Assembly (NCBI RefSeq): GCF_039655875.1
Contig: NZ_JBBYXK010000001.1
Coordinates: forward strand, 806,001 to 870,000
From: Emcibacter sp. SYSU 3D8
GTDB taxonomy: Bacteria > Pseudomonadota > Alphaproteobacteria > SMXS01
Length of the DNA: 64,000 nt
Direction: 5' to 3'
The position numbers were made by a program, and so were the translations under genes. Of the stretch, positions 55,018-63,934 are shown in pieces (within the stretch, counting starts at the first letter, position 1; every line of letters starts with the position of its first letter). Under the pieces are notes generated by a model, which did not search any database, was not told the DNA's origin, and was given only the letters and a program-made list of their open reading frames with translations.

Positions 55018-55419
55018 TCAGTGGATGACCATCTCGTAACGATCTTCATCAACAACTGGATGAAGTGAGCGAGCCTGTTCCAGCCAAGCGGTAACGACCG
55101 CGCCTTGTTCCGAGACGATGACCACCAGCTTTCTTACCTGCCGCCGCACCCTGTCGCAGGTTCTGGTGTGGCAGGCACGCTTGATGGCCTTCCGTGAACA
55201 AGCGAGCTTGAGCTTGCCGTCACCGAGCGACACGAAGAGATCTGCAAAGGTGAGCACCGCGTCGACGGCATCAGGCAGGATGTGTCGCTGGTCGATGCGC
55301 TCATGCAGATGTCCTGTCGCGCTCCAGTGGCCGCAAATGCTCCGATGGTCTGCAGTAAAGGGCTTCCATGTCGCTGGCTTCACTCGGCCGCTTCCAAAGT
55401 TCTCGATCTGCCTCATCAT
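55018..55419 (-). CDS. DUF4258-like small protein
   Basis: 133 residues, basic. GHLHERIDQRHI matches the H-x-x-R-x-x-R-x-I start of DUF4258, and KLVVIVSEQGAVVTAWLEQ is a typical C-terminal strand pair. DUF4258 is a RelE/BrnT-like fold found in small toxins and in larger enzymes. The N-terminal 30 residues are not family-like. AGGAGG stands five bases before the ATG. It leads an operon with the phosphoesterase and ATPase, and faces the WYL regulator across a dyad. Toxin activity is possible but not shown. Confidence 0.7.
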   Translation of the reverse strand: MMRQIENFGSGRVKPATWKPFTADHRSICGHWSATGHLHERIDQRHILPDAVDAVLTFADLFVSLGDGKLKLACSRKAIKRACHTRTCDRVRRQVRKLVVIVSEQGAVVTAWLEQARSLHPVVDEDRYEMVIH

Positions 55420-55437
55420 GTCTGCCTCCTGATGCGT

Positions 55438-55465
55438 AACAGCTTGTGCATAATGTTTAGCTGTT
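55438..55465. promoter_or_regulatory. Inverted repeat with embedded -10 box, candidate WYL operator
   Basis: AACAGCT (55438-55444) and AGCTGTT (55459-55465) form a perfect dyad with centres 21 bases apart. CATAAT (55449-55454) lies inside, a candidate -10 element for the WYL gene. It sits between the two divergent genes. BrxR/CapW-type WYL proteins bind such dyads and repress themselves and the defence genes, so this is a candidate operator. Confidence 0.65.
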
Positions 55466-55515
55466 GAACCATGCAGGGCTCAGAGGGAGCATTTACCCGG
55501 GGGGGGGTGTGGGCG

Positions 55516-56505
55516 ATGCGATCAAACAGAGAACAAGTTTCAGCGAAGAGATTTGGTCAGGTATCAAGGCTGCAATTCATCGACCAGGAACTTTACTGGA
55601 GCGGCGAAATCACCCGCCGCCGCATCGCTGAGACCTTCGGTGTTTCCCATGACACGGCCAAGGCAGATCTTAGACGCTATCGGCTCGACCTCGCCCCAGA
55701 CCTGACCCCTGACGATCAAGATAACGTTTATCGCGTACCACTCGACTACGAGCCCCGACTTGGCAAGTCGCCCGATCCCGAGGGCTATTTGGGCGCACTT
55801 ACTGCGCGGCAGTCCGTCGAAATCCCTGTCGATGTCGTTCCCGACATTGATCGCAGACCGATCGATCCAACCGTCCTTCAATCGGTCATCCGATGCATCA
55901 AGGCTTCGCAGGAACTGCTCGTGTACTACCGCTCCGCGCGGTCACGGGAGGCAAGGCCGGTGTGGATTTATCCACATGCGCTGACGCATGACGGCTTCCG
56001 CTGGGCGGCACGCTGTTACGTACATCGCGACGAAGAACACGGCTACTGGGGCGACATCGTGCTCGACCGGATCGAAGACGTAACCATCGACACGCGGCCG
56101 GCGTCGAAGGAACTTATGGGCAAGGATGAATCCTGGAACGCCATCGTCGAGATCGAAATCATTCCCAATCCCGGTCTCGATGCGCACGAGTGCGGCCTCA
56201 TCGAGGAGCAATACGGCATGATTGGCGGTCGAAAGATCGTCCGAGTTCGCCAGTGCCAGCTGGTCTACTTCCTGAAGCGCTATCAGCTTGAGGAACCAAT
56301 TACGCTCAAGGCGCCCCACCAGGCGCCAATCGTGCTACGCGATCGCGATATGGCGAACGAATTGGTTCCTGTCGCGATGCAAGTACCGCTCTCAGACCAT
56401 CCTGGCGGCACCGCTAGCTACATGCGCGCCCTCAGGAAGCGGCTTCCGGATCTAACTGAGCAAGAGATTCTGGAAGAGGCGCTTCGCATTTTCCTTGATC
56501 AATGA
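55516..56505 (+). CDS. WYL-domain transcriptional regulator (BrxR/CapW-like)
   Basis: About 329 residues. An N-terminal winged helix (FIDQELYWSGEITRRRIAETFGVSHDTAKADLRRY) is followed by a WYL domain near 130-200 with YYRSARSREARPVWIYPHALTHDGFRWAARCYVHRD, and a WCX-like C-terminal part. WYL regulators of phage-defence operons sense nucleic acids or nucleotides. The ATG at 55516 is chosen because the candidate promoter lies at 55449-55454; an in-frame ATG at 55471 would put the dyad on the ribosome site. A run of nine G (55499-55507) lies just upstream of the start. Confidence 0.88.
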   Translation: MRSNREQVSAKRFGQVSRLQFIDQELYWSGEITRRRIAETFGVSHDTAKADLRRYRLDLAPDLTPDDQDNVYRVPLDYEPRLGKSPDPEGYLGALTARQSVEIPVDVVPDIDRRPIDPTVLQSVIRCIKASQELLVYYRSARSREARPVWIYPHALTHDGFRWAARCYVHRDEEHGYWGDIVLDRIEDVTIDTRPASKELMGKDESWNAIVEIEIIPNPGLDAHECGLIEEQYGMIGGRKIVRVRQCQLVYFLKRYQLEEPITLKAPHQAPIVLRDRDMANELVPVAMQVPLSDHPGGTASYMRALRKRLPDLTEQEILEEALRIFLDQ

Positions 56506-56512
56506 ATTTGCC

Positions 56513-58711
56513 TTAGCTGTCGTCGTCCTCTCCCGCGCCGTCATCATCTCTAATTGTTGATGCGAAGATGCTGGGCGCGGCGTTGGCCGGTGCAAAGAGC
56601 ACCGGCCACCAGAACGGCGCGTCTCTCCAGCCATCTTCGAGGCGCCCTTCTTGCTTGAACAACGCGAGTACTGGTAACCCTCCGATTGCTGTCTTCACTT
56701 TGGCACGATCCTGGTAGGTATGCGGTGCATCTGAGTACCGCCCCTCAGTACGCTGGCGGCTTAGCGTTCTGCCCGTCTCGGCGAAGATCCAGCAGTATCC
56801 GCGGCTCTCGGGCGGCGAGGCGATTCGAGAGAAATACTCGATAGCTGCCCTACAAGCCTCCCAGTCGAAGCCATACCCGCTTTCGAAGTCAAAGCACTGT
56901 TCAACAATGTTGATAATTTCGATCGCTACTTCGGTCGTGACCTTCTCTGGCTTACCGGACGAGATCGCACCGGAGGTGATGAGCTTTTCGACCTTCCCAA
57001 CTAACCTGGCCATCGCGGTTCGTGCGCCTGTCTGAAAGCCGAACGGCAGCAGTGCACCACCAGGGCGAAGCGCAACGATGTCCGAAGCCAGGATCTTGCC
57101 GGGAGCGCAGGGAATGATCCGGTTGCCACTATCCCTGACAACAAAGGCAACGCCTCGATCATGCGCTCCGGTTTCGAAGGCGTAACGAAGGGCTGCATCG
57201 AATTCGTGTATCGATCTCAAGGCATTGAAGTTGTGCGCCGTCGTATAGAAGCGAGTAACCGCTAGGTCACTCGGCGGCCTCGTGCCGTACATGCGAGCGT
57301 GCTGCAGAACGGTGTCCTGCTGCATGCGCTTCGGGGATCTCCCATAGTAGAAGGCGATGAGGCCCGGCACGGTGATGCCACGATCAAGGATCTGGCCACC
57401 AATAAAGACATTGTACGGCGTTCTCAGCCGCAACTCGGCATTCTCATCGAGAAGTGCTTCAACGTCGTTGTCGGAGTTGACCTTCTCCGTGACCACGGCG
57501 CCCTTAAGGAAAGCCCTCCGCACCTCATCGACGATATCCTGCCGATCCGGCATGCGAAATCCGCCCGCGCTGACTGACCTATCAAGGTCATCAAGTGCGG
57601 CATCAATGAGAAGCTCAAAGTTCTGATCCCGCTCCTTGATAGCCGTATTAAGCGCATCAAGGATCTCTCCAGCGACCATATGTTGCCACGCGTGTGCACG
57701 TCGAGCAGTCTCGACATGGATGATCATCGAATACCGGCGGGGCCGCTCATTGGCCGCGCGTTGTTGCAGGCGGCGGATTGCCGCCGCAGTCACGAACGTG
57801 ACCAAGCCATGTCGGAGACCCTTGATCTTATCGGCAGTGAGAGCTTGTGCGGTTTTGACCCTGCGACGATCCTCCTTCTTCAGCGCCGAGAGTTCGTCAT
57901 CGGTCACTTCATTCCAGAGGTAAAACTGTGGATCCCGTTCATCGTATTCGCCGAAGTATTGCTCCCCGCCGACGTACATTGAATGTATTGGCACCAATTT
58001 GGTGAATGCCGGCCGCTTCGGCTCGAATGTGAAGTTGGCTCCGGGAGCCGCATCATACTCGTCGGGCTGGAGGTATAGAGAGTAAGGGGTCGCGGTCACC
58101 TGCAGGACCGCTGGATTCGTCAACTCCCGGCGCAGTTCGTCGATCTGATCGGCAATTCTACCTTGTTCCAGTCCAGTCTTATCCTTGCTTCTGGTGAACC
58201 GAATGGAAGCAAAGTCCGCCTCGTCATCGATAATCAGCACGCGCTTTGCGGCCAAGGAGGGATGCGTCTCTCCAAAAAGCTTGATCAGACGCCGAAGATT
58301 GTTGGTCTCCTTCTTGGCTACGATCACGAGCTTCTGATCTTCGATTTCCCACGCCGTGAGTTCCGGTATCGACATGATGTCGTACACCGCGAGCTCTTCG
58401 TTGTCCCGAAACGATGCGTACTCCTTCGAGATGCGATTAACTGTCTGCTTCGCGAGTGTTCTTGTGCCCTTGGTCAGCACAATGGCGACATCGAACCCTT
58501 CGTCAAACGCCGCCGCGATGATCCCAAGGAATGACCGTGTCTTTCCCGATTGTATCTTCCCGAGCAGCATGCCAGGCCGCCGCGAGTCCGTCGGTTGCGA
58601 GATCAGTTCCTGAACTGTCTCAAGCACACACATCTCGGCCTCGCGGCTTTCGGGAATATTAGCGTTGGCGCGGATCGCCTTGAGCCGTTCGTAAAATCCT
58701 CGACTATGCAT
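56513..58711 (-). CDS. Z1-domain ATPase
   Basis: 732 residues. Walker A LLGKIQSGKTRS near 47, Walker B VLIIDDEADFAS near 160, SAT-like TATPYSLYLQP, and the Z1 core FIGGQILDRGITVPGL and DTVLQHARMYGTR near 440-475. Z1 proteins are helicase-like ATPases found in restriction and defence loci, including Mza systems. No nuclease domain is fused. The gene ends seven bases from the convergent WYL gene. A 12-bp palindrome is 21 bases upstream of the start. Confidence 0.92.
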   Translation of the reverse strand: MHSRGFYERLKAIRANANIPESREAEMCVLETVQELISQPTDSRRPGMLLGKIQSGKTRSFLGIIAAAFDEGFDVAIVLTKGTRTLAKQTVNRISKEYASFRDNEELAVYDIMSIPELTAWEIEDQKLVIVAKKETNNLRRLIKLFGETHPSLAAKRVLIIDDEADFASIRFTRSKDKTGLEQGRIADQIDELRRELTNPAVLQVTATPYSLYLQPDEYDAAPGANFTFEPKRPAFTKLVPIHSMYVGGEQYFGEYDERDPQFYLWNEVTDDELSALKKEDRRRVKTAQALTADKIKGLRHGLVTFVTAAAIRRLQQRAANERPRRYSMIIHVETARRAHAWQHMVAGEILDALNTAIKERDQNFELLIDAALDDLDRSVSAGGFRMPDRQDIVDEVRRAFLKGAVVTEKVNSDNDVEALLDENAELRLRTPYNVFIGGQILDRGITVPGLIAFYYGRSPKRMQQDTVLQHARMYGTRPPSDLAVTRFYTTAHNFNALRSIHEFDAALRYAFETGAHDRGVAFVVRDSGNRIIPCAPGKILASDIVALRPGGALLPFGFQTGARTAMARLVGKVEKLITSGAISSGKPEKVTTEVAIEIINIVEQCFDFESGYGFDWEACRAAIEYFSRIASPPESRGYCWIFAETGRTLSRQRTEGRYSDAPHTYQDRAKVKTAIGGLPVLALFKQEGRLEDGWRDAPFWWPVLFAPANAAPSIFASTIRDDDGAGEDDDS

Positions 58712-58731
58712 TTCAGCCTCTTCATTAAATA

Positions 58732-58792
58732 TGGGTTAACCCACCCCAAAACACCTTCATCACTTCATCGCTTAGGTGGAGAAACACCTTCA
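58732..58792. promoter_or_regulatory. Palindrome and direct repeats upstream of the Z1 gene
   Basis: TGGGTTAACCCA at 58732-58743 is a perfect 12-bp palindrome beginning 21 bases before the Z1 start. AAACACCTTCA occurs at 58749-58759 and again at 58782-58792, 33 bases apart (three helical turns). These lie in the 283-base gap between the UvrD-type gene and the Z1 gene; the rest of this gap holds no convincing frame. A regulator site is inferred. Confidence 0.5.
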
Positions 58793-58994
58793 CGGCGATC
58801 CCTCTCAACGCCGGCTTGTCGAACGGGTGCGAGGTGACCCTGTCCATGTTTCCTTATCATTCCTTGAAACGCTTCCCCACAAACGCGGCCATGGCCAATC
58901 ATGCTACCCTCGGTTGCGACGAAGCAACCTCTTCATGCGCTTCTGCATGTCGATGGCAGCGAGCCACCACTCCACATAAGACAGTGCCGGTCCG

Positions 58995-61073
58995 CTAGAC
59001 GTTTAGGGCGATATCCCCCAGAAACTCAGACCCAGGTTCCACCCCCGTGACCAACAGATGATCCCGCGCCCTGGTGCAGGCGACATAAAGCAGGTGGCGC
59101 TCGGTCGCATAGACCTCTTCCAGGTCGGATTCATCGGCGACTGTCTCGATCCGCTCCTGCAACGGCAGCACTTCGTCATCGCAGGCCATCACAGCGACGG
59201 CTCGAAACTCCAGCCCCTTCGCCAGGTGCATGATGCCGATCGAGACGGAGCCCGGCGTTGTCTCCACGGTGTCGCTCAGCTCGACAAATGCCGCGCCACA
59301 GGCCTTTACGGCTGTGCGAGCGCGCTTCATCTGACGCTCGCTCCGCACGAACACGCCGATCTCCTGCGGCGCGACACCCTCCGCCAGCCGGTCCGTGATC
59401 CAGGTGCCGACGATGCCGGTCTCATCAGCCTCGTCCTCGGCGATTTGGATGTCCGGTGGCGGGCCGTTGAAGACCGAGACGGTGCCATCTCGGCTGTCGG
59501 CGATGCCATCCACGTCGGCTACAGAACGCGGCAGCAACCCATCCAGAGCGCTACGGATCTGGTGTGATGTGCGGTAGCAGACGCGCAGGGTGAAGGAGCG
59601 GCCGCGCACGTCCACGCCCAGCGCTTTCCACGAGAAGGGCTGCTGGAAGATGCGCTGGCCCAGGTCGCCAGCGAAGAACAGTCCGTCTGGCCGTCCACCA
59701 GTGAGCGCCGAGAGAAAACGAAGTTCAGCCACCGAGACGTCCTGCGCCTCGTCGACCACGGCGTGATCGAATGGCACCTTGCCACCAGCGAAATGGGCCG
59801 TCAGCCGACCAAACATCTCCGGCCAGGTAGTCAGCTTGCGCGCGGCCAGTCCAGTACGTACCTGCTCGAAAACGCCCCAAAGGGCTTCCCGCTGCTTCGG
59901 CCCCAGCCGCGTCTTGCGGCCCAGTCGCGCGACGTTGCGGTAGTCGTCCCAGCTATTGAGCTGCCACGCATCAGCGACGTCGGTCCACTCGGCGAAGAGG
60001 AACTGATCCGAGAACCGCTGTTCGCCTAGCGCATCTGCCGCCTGCCGAAGCAATGATCGGATCTGCGCCGGAGAGGCCATGTTCGGCTGCCCGAACAGAC
60101 GACCGTATAGTTCATAGCCGATGCCGGTCATGGTCCGCACCGCGATGCGCTCGGTCGTCGCGCCCTCACCTGCCAGATGCGCCAGCTTGATCTTCAGCGC
60201 GTTCGCCAGCGACTTGGAGAACGTCGCAAGCAGAACCCGCGCCGCCGGATCACGCCCCGTCAGGAACGCCGCCCGGTGCAGCGCCACCACCGTCTTTCCG
60301 GTACCGGCCGAGCCAGCGACGCGGGCCGGGCCGGAATAGCCGCGCTCGATCAACTCGCGCTGCGCGGGATGCAGGAACACCGCCCACTTCTCCCAGGGGA
60401 ACTCCAGCGCCCGCTCTAGCTCCTCGACATTGGTGAGCACGCGGAAGCGACGCTGTGCATCTGGATGCAGGAACGGATCGACTTCGTCCGGCGCCATGAC
60501 GGGAACATTCAGCGTAGCGCCAGTCGCCAGATCAAGCAGAGCCTCCGCGGCTTCCTGTGGCAAGTGGTCGGTGATCGCGAGAAGAGTATCCTCCGTGGCG
60601 GCGCGCACGTCCGCCAGCCAGTCAGGCGGCACGCCATAGCCCAGCAAGGCCGCGTCATCGAGGTTGGCGAAAAGAGGCGCTGGCGGCGCCATCCTTTGCG
60701 CTTGGCTTTCGCCGTCCGAAGTATAGGAAACTGCTTCCTCGACCCGTTCACGGATTTCCACCAGCTGCGCCGCGCCTGTGGTTGGGTGGCGCTCGATCTT
60801 GCGCCTCTCAGCCCAGGTATACGCGTCGTCGTGATGGTCGACATAGCACAGCAGCAGGCTGCGCTCTGTCCGGTGCACGATCATGCGGATGTCGGCATTC
60901 ACCCGCACCGACCAGAAATTCGCATCGCGAGCACGGTCTAGCTTATGGAACTGCATGCCCGGCGCTGCGGCATCGACTTGGAGGTCGAAAGCCGTCGTCT
61001 TGACCGCCTTCTGCTCCTGCCCTGTAAGGCGCGCGAGGCTGGCCGTAAACGTGTCAGCGATACGAAATTCCAT
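58995..61073 (-). CDS. UvrD-type helicase with N-terminal RelE-like domain
   Basis: 692 residues. The first about 105 residues look like a RelE/ParE-type fold, with FWSVRVNADIRMIVHRTERSLLL and VDHHDDAYTWAERRK. The rest is a superfamily 1 helicase: GSAGTGKTVVAL near 255, HAVVDEAQDVS near 437 and YVACTRARDHLLVTG near 665. A similar fusion is seen in other bacteria, but its role is unknown. It starts two bases after the SNF2 gene and probably shares its message. The RelE part could bind RNA or ribosomes, or only mediate contacts. Confidence 0.92.
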   Translation of the reverse strand: MEFRIADTFTASLARLTGQEQKAVKTTAFDLQVDAAAPGMQFHKLDRARDANFWSVRVNADIRMIVHRTERSLLLCYVDHHDDAYTWAERRKIERHPTTGAAQLVEIRERVEEAVSYTSDGESQAQRMAPPAPLFANLDDAALLGYGVPPDWLADVRAATEDTLLAITDHLPQEAAEALLDLATGATLNVPVMAPDEVDPFLHPDAQRRFRVLTNVEELERALEFPWEKWAVFLHPAQRELIERGYSGPARVAGSAGTGKTVVALHRAAFLTGRDPAARVLLATFSKSLANALKIKLAHLAGEGATTERIAVRTMTGIGYELYGRLFGQPNMASPAQIRSLLRQAADALGEQRFSDQFLFAEWTDVADAWQLNSWDDYRNVARLGRKTRLGPKQREALWGVFEQVRTGLAARKLTTWPEMFGRLTAHFAGGKVPFDHAVVDEAQDVSVAELRFLSALTGGRPDGLFFAGDLGQRIFQQPFSWKALGVDVRGRSFTLRVCYRTSHQIRSALDGLLPRSVADVDGIADSRDGTVSVFNGPPPDIQIAEDEADETGIVGTWITDRLAEGVAPQEIGVFVRSERQMKRARTAVKACGAAFVELSDTVETTPGSVSIGIMHLAKGLEFRAVAVMACDDEVLPLQERIETVADESDLEEVYATERHLLYVACTRARDHLLVTGVEPGSEFLGDIALNV

Positions 61074-61075
61074 TG

Positions 61076-63934
61076 CTATGCTGGAGGCGCAGCCGAAGGA
61101 GGAACGGTTCCGGCATCTGCAGCAGCGAGCGCAACTAGTCCATTAGGGTGATTGAAGCGGGTGCTTTTTTCCGCAAGCCGTCGCCCCGCAGCATCGAAGA
61201 GACGCGCGATACTGGCTTGCCTCTTCTCAAGCGAATGGTTCGGGATCGATCCCGGCTGCAGCCCGGCCAGCCAATCAGCTACGAAGGGCGGGTTCGCTAC
61301 CACAGAACCTTCATCCGCTCCAAACAGTGTCACAAACTCCACCGTTGTTGGGTCCCCCTGGTCGTTCTGCCAGCGCAGGTTGAAAGCTGCAAGTACCCCT
61401 GCTTGGCCGCGCGGGTTTACGATAGGCGCATAAAGGCCGTCGAAGCGCTGCTCCTTGGCCTCGGCAACCAGATGCTGAAAAAATGCCGTTTCGAAATCGA
61501 GGAGAACCAGATCCCTCCTGTCTTGGGCCAAGCGACGATCGGTGGTAACACGCACAACAGTGCGTTGACTGAATTCACCGAACTGCCCCTTCAGTTCCTC
61601 GGGCAATCTGAGTTCATGAGCCCTGCCGCCAAATGGTGATGACAGCACCTCAATATCCAGCAGCGGCAACATGCCACGAATAAACATATCGACATGCCTC
61701 ATCGTGAGGCCCAGCGTACCGCTCAACCCGTTCGGGTCGAACCCGGCGACATGTGTAAATATTTCTTCCTGCATGTTCCGAGCACGTCGTGCGCGATCGA
61801 GTGCCTCGGCAACCTGCGCTTCAGTCTTTTCAGGCTGCATAGCGTTGGCTCCCCTCAACACGGATGACAGGTCCAGGTTCTCAAGGAGTTCGCCGAGGAT
61901 CTCGGCATAAAGCCGTTCGTGGAAGTCGGCGTTTACCGGCGCCATATCCTGCACAATCTGCTCGACCCGCCGCATCATCAGGTCGATGGCGCTGTTGTCG
62001 AACGTGTCCTGGGCATGGAGGTTGAACACGACAACGGTTTCTTGCTGCCCATACCGGTAGAGGCGCCCAATCCGTTGCACCAGCCGCGCGGGATTCCAGG
62101 GCATGTCGTAATTGACCATGACGTGGCACGACCGATGAAGATTAAGCCCCTCTCCGCCCGCTTCCGTCGATATCATGAAGGTCGCCGGCCCATCGAACGC
62201 CTCAATCGCGCGGCGCTTATCATCCAGCTTCATTGATCCGTTGATGAGCGCGACTTCGCCCAGTTCTGGGAAACGGCGCTTTAATGCGCCCTCAAGGTAA
62301 GTCTGGGTGGCACGATACTCCGTGAACACCAAAAGTTTCTTTCCCTCCCTCACGAGCGGCTCGACGACCTGATCAAGAAACAGGCGAAGTTTCTCATCAT
62401 TCCGGCGCACATCAACTGCAAGCTCCAGCAGCGCATGAATCATTTCTGCTTCAAAATCGAAAAATTCGCTGCTCGTCGTTCGCCTTATGGTGGTTGCAAG
62501 ATCGTCCTGCTCGTCGCCCCCATCTTCCAAATCCTCCAAGGAGAACTGGTGATCGTAGTCTGAAATCGGTTCAGCATCCGCAGCTCCAGACAACCTGTCG
62601 AGGCGAAGATTCAGCGCACGTTCGATTGCTGCAATACTCGATGACGCCAGCTTCCGATACGTCGTCATAACAAAGCCAATGGCTCGGCCGATAGCGCCAC
62701 CACTCTCGCCCGCCTTGTAACCACGACGCAGATAATCCTGGAGCTTCTGCTGAAAGGCGCGTGTTTCAGGTGAAGGCTCTACGGGCACCCGATGGATCTG
62801 CTGTCCCTTGAAGATGAACTTGCCGTCGGCATCGGTTACTTCGCTCTTGCGATTTCGCAGGATCATCTCCCCTACGACTTCCGGATTGGCTTCCATGGTC
62901 TGAATCTGGGGCTTCAGGTCCGGGCGAACCAACTCCAGCAAAGCGATAAACCGATCCGCGTAGCCCTGATGCGGCGTGCCACTCAGCAGAAGGAACGCGT
63001 CCGACATCTGCCGCAGCATTTCCGCCAGGCGATAACGCTCGCTGACTTCGCCATCACCGTGCCGTGTCAGCTTGTGGCCTTCATCGAATACGATGACGTC
63101 CCAGCCTCCCGTTTGTTTGAACAGCTGCATGTGCTGCTCGCGCTTGGCCAGATCGATCGAGACAATAACGTGATCCTCGCCCTTCCAGTGCTCGGGGCGA
63201 TTGATCACGAAGTCCAGTCCGTAAATTTTGTAATCCTGGTCGAACTTGTACTTGAGTTCGTCCTGCCACTGGCGCACCAGACCCGCGGGCGCAACGATCA
63301 GCACCCGCCGCGCCTGCCCTTTCCGCTTGAGCGCGGCGAGCAGAAGGCCGACTTCAATGGTCTTGCCGAGACCCACGTCGTCAGCGATCAGCCAGTTATA
63401 GTTTCCAGAACTGAGGATGCGGTGAACAAGTTGTATCTGATGCGGCAATGGATCCACGTCGAGCCTGTCCAGGGACCCAGTGAGGTGGTTCCAGTTCTCG
63501 AGCGCGTGGGCGAGAAGCCTTAATCGAAACCGCTCCGCATGGTCAGGCGTGCCGGTTTCCGCGCGCACATAGCGCATGCGCACGTCCTTGACCCTGCGGA
63601 GATTTTCGTACGGCAACCAAACCGATCGCCCATCGTCGTGCAGCTGGATCAGTATCTGCTCGCGTCCGCCGAGCACACGTCGGCTGACAACCTCTCCAAG
63701 GCCCAGCGGGCTGCGCGTAGTCGACAACGGAATGTCCTGTACCGTCCAGCCCTGTTGAATGCCTGACTGCAACAGAGACAGATCAATCCATTCCTGGTTG
63801 TTGCCTGGCCACGAAACTCTGACCTGCGTAGAGCTTCCTGAGCCCCTACTGGCAAGAACCCGCCCAAGTATTTTGGGAAGCTCGATACGCCGCACCCAGC
63901 AGCCTTCGACGGGCACTAGAACATCCGCGACCAT
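61076..63934 (-). CDS. SNF2-family helicase, DrmD-like
   Basis: About 952 residues. Walker A IADDVGLGKTIEV near 185, DEGH in IVFDEGHKLTRH near 281, LLLSGTPHQG, then the C-terminal lobe with FTEYRATQTYLEG, STEAGGEGLNLH near 590 and PARLVQRIGRLYRYGQQ. The PHQG spelling after motif III and the DEGH box are shared with RapA and DrmD of DISARM. I chose the ATG of MVADVLVPVEG, which has GGGAG upstream; a GTG four codons earlier is the alternative. Its start overlaps the end of another coding frame. It likely translocates on double-stranded DNA in a defence complex. Confidence 0.9.
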   Translation of the reverse strand: MVADVLVPVEGCWVRRIELPKILGRVLASRGSGSSTQVRVSWPGNNQEWIDLSLLQSGIQQGWTVQDIPLSTTRSPLGLGEVVSRRVLGGREQILIQLHDDGRSVWLPYENLRRVKDVRMRYVRAETGTPDHAERFRLRLLAHALENWNHLTGSLDRLDVDPLPHQIQLVHRILSSGNYNWLIADDVGLGKTIEVGLLLAALKRKGQARRVLIVAPAGLVRQWQDELKYKFDQDYKIYGLDFVINRPEHWKGEDHVIVSIDLAKREQHMQLFKQTGGWDVIVFDEGHKLTRHGDGEVSERYRLAEMLRQMSDAFLLLSGTPHQGYADRFIALLELVRPDLKPQIQTMEANPEVVGEMILRNRKSEVTDADGKFIFKGQQIHRVPVEPSPETRAFQQKLQDYLRRGYKAGESGGAIGRAIGFVMTTYRKLASSSIAAIERALNLRLDRLSGAADAEPISDYDHQFSLEDLEDGGDEQDDLATTIRRTTSSEFFDFEAEMIHALLELAVDVRRNDEKLRLFLDQVVEPLVREGKKLLVFTEYRATQTYLEGALKRRFPELGEVALINGSMKLDDKRRAIEAFDGPATFMISTEAGGEGLNLHRSCHVMVNYDMPWNPARLVQRIGRLYRYGQQETVVVFNLHAQDTFDNSAIDLMMRRVEQIVQDMAPVNADFHERLYAEILGELLENLDLSSVLRGANAMQPEKTEAQVAEALDRARRARNMQEEIFTHVAGFDPNGLSGTLGLTMRHVDMFIRGMLPLLDIEVLSSPFGGRAHELRLPEELKGQFGEFSQRTVVRVTTDRRLAQDRRDLVLLDFETAFFQHLVAEAKEQRFDGLYAPIVNPRGQAGVLAAFNLRWQNDQGDPTTVEFVTLFGADEGSVVANPPFVADWLAGLQPGSIPNHSLEKRQASIARLFDAAGRRLAEKSTRFNHPNGLVALAAADAGTVPPSAAPPA

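Noticed and set aside
56513-58711. Assignment to an Mza system from the Z1 gene
   Set aside because: No MutL-like or AIPR protein is seen; a single shared family is not enough.
58776-58979. A 67-residue plus-strand frame between the Z1 and UvrD-type genes
   Set aside because: It lacks a ribosome site and is His/Arg-rich without hydrophobic core; it also overlaps the direct repeats.
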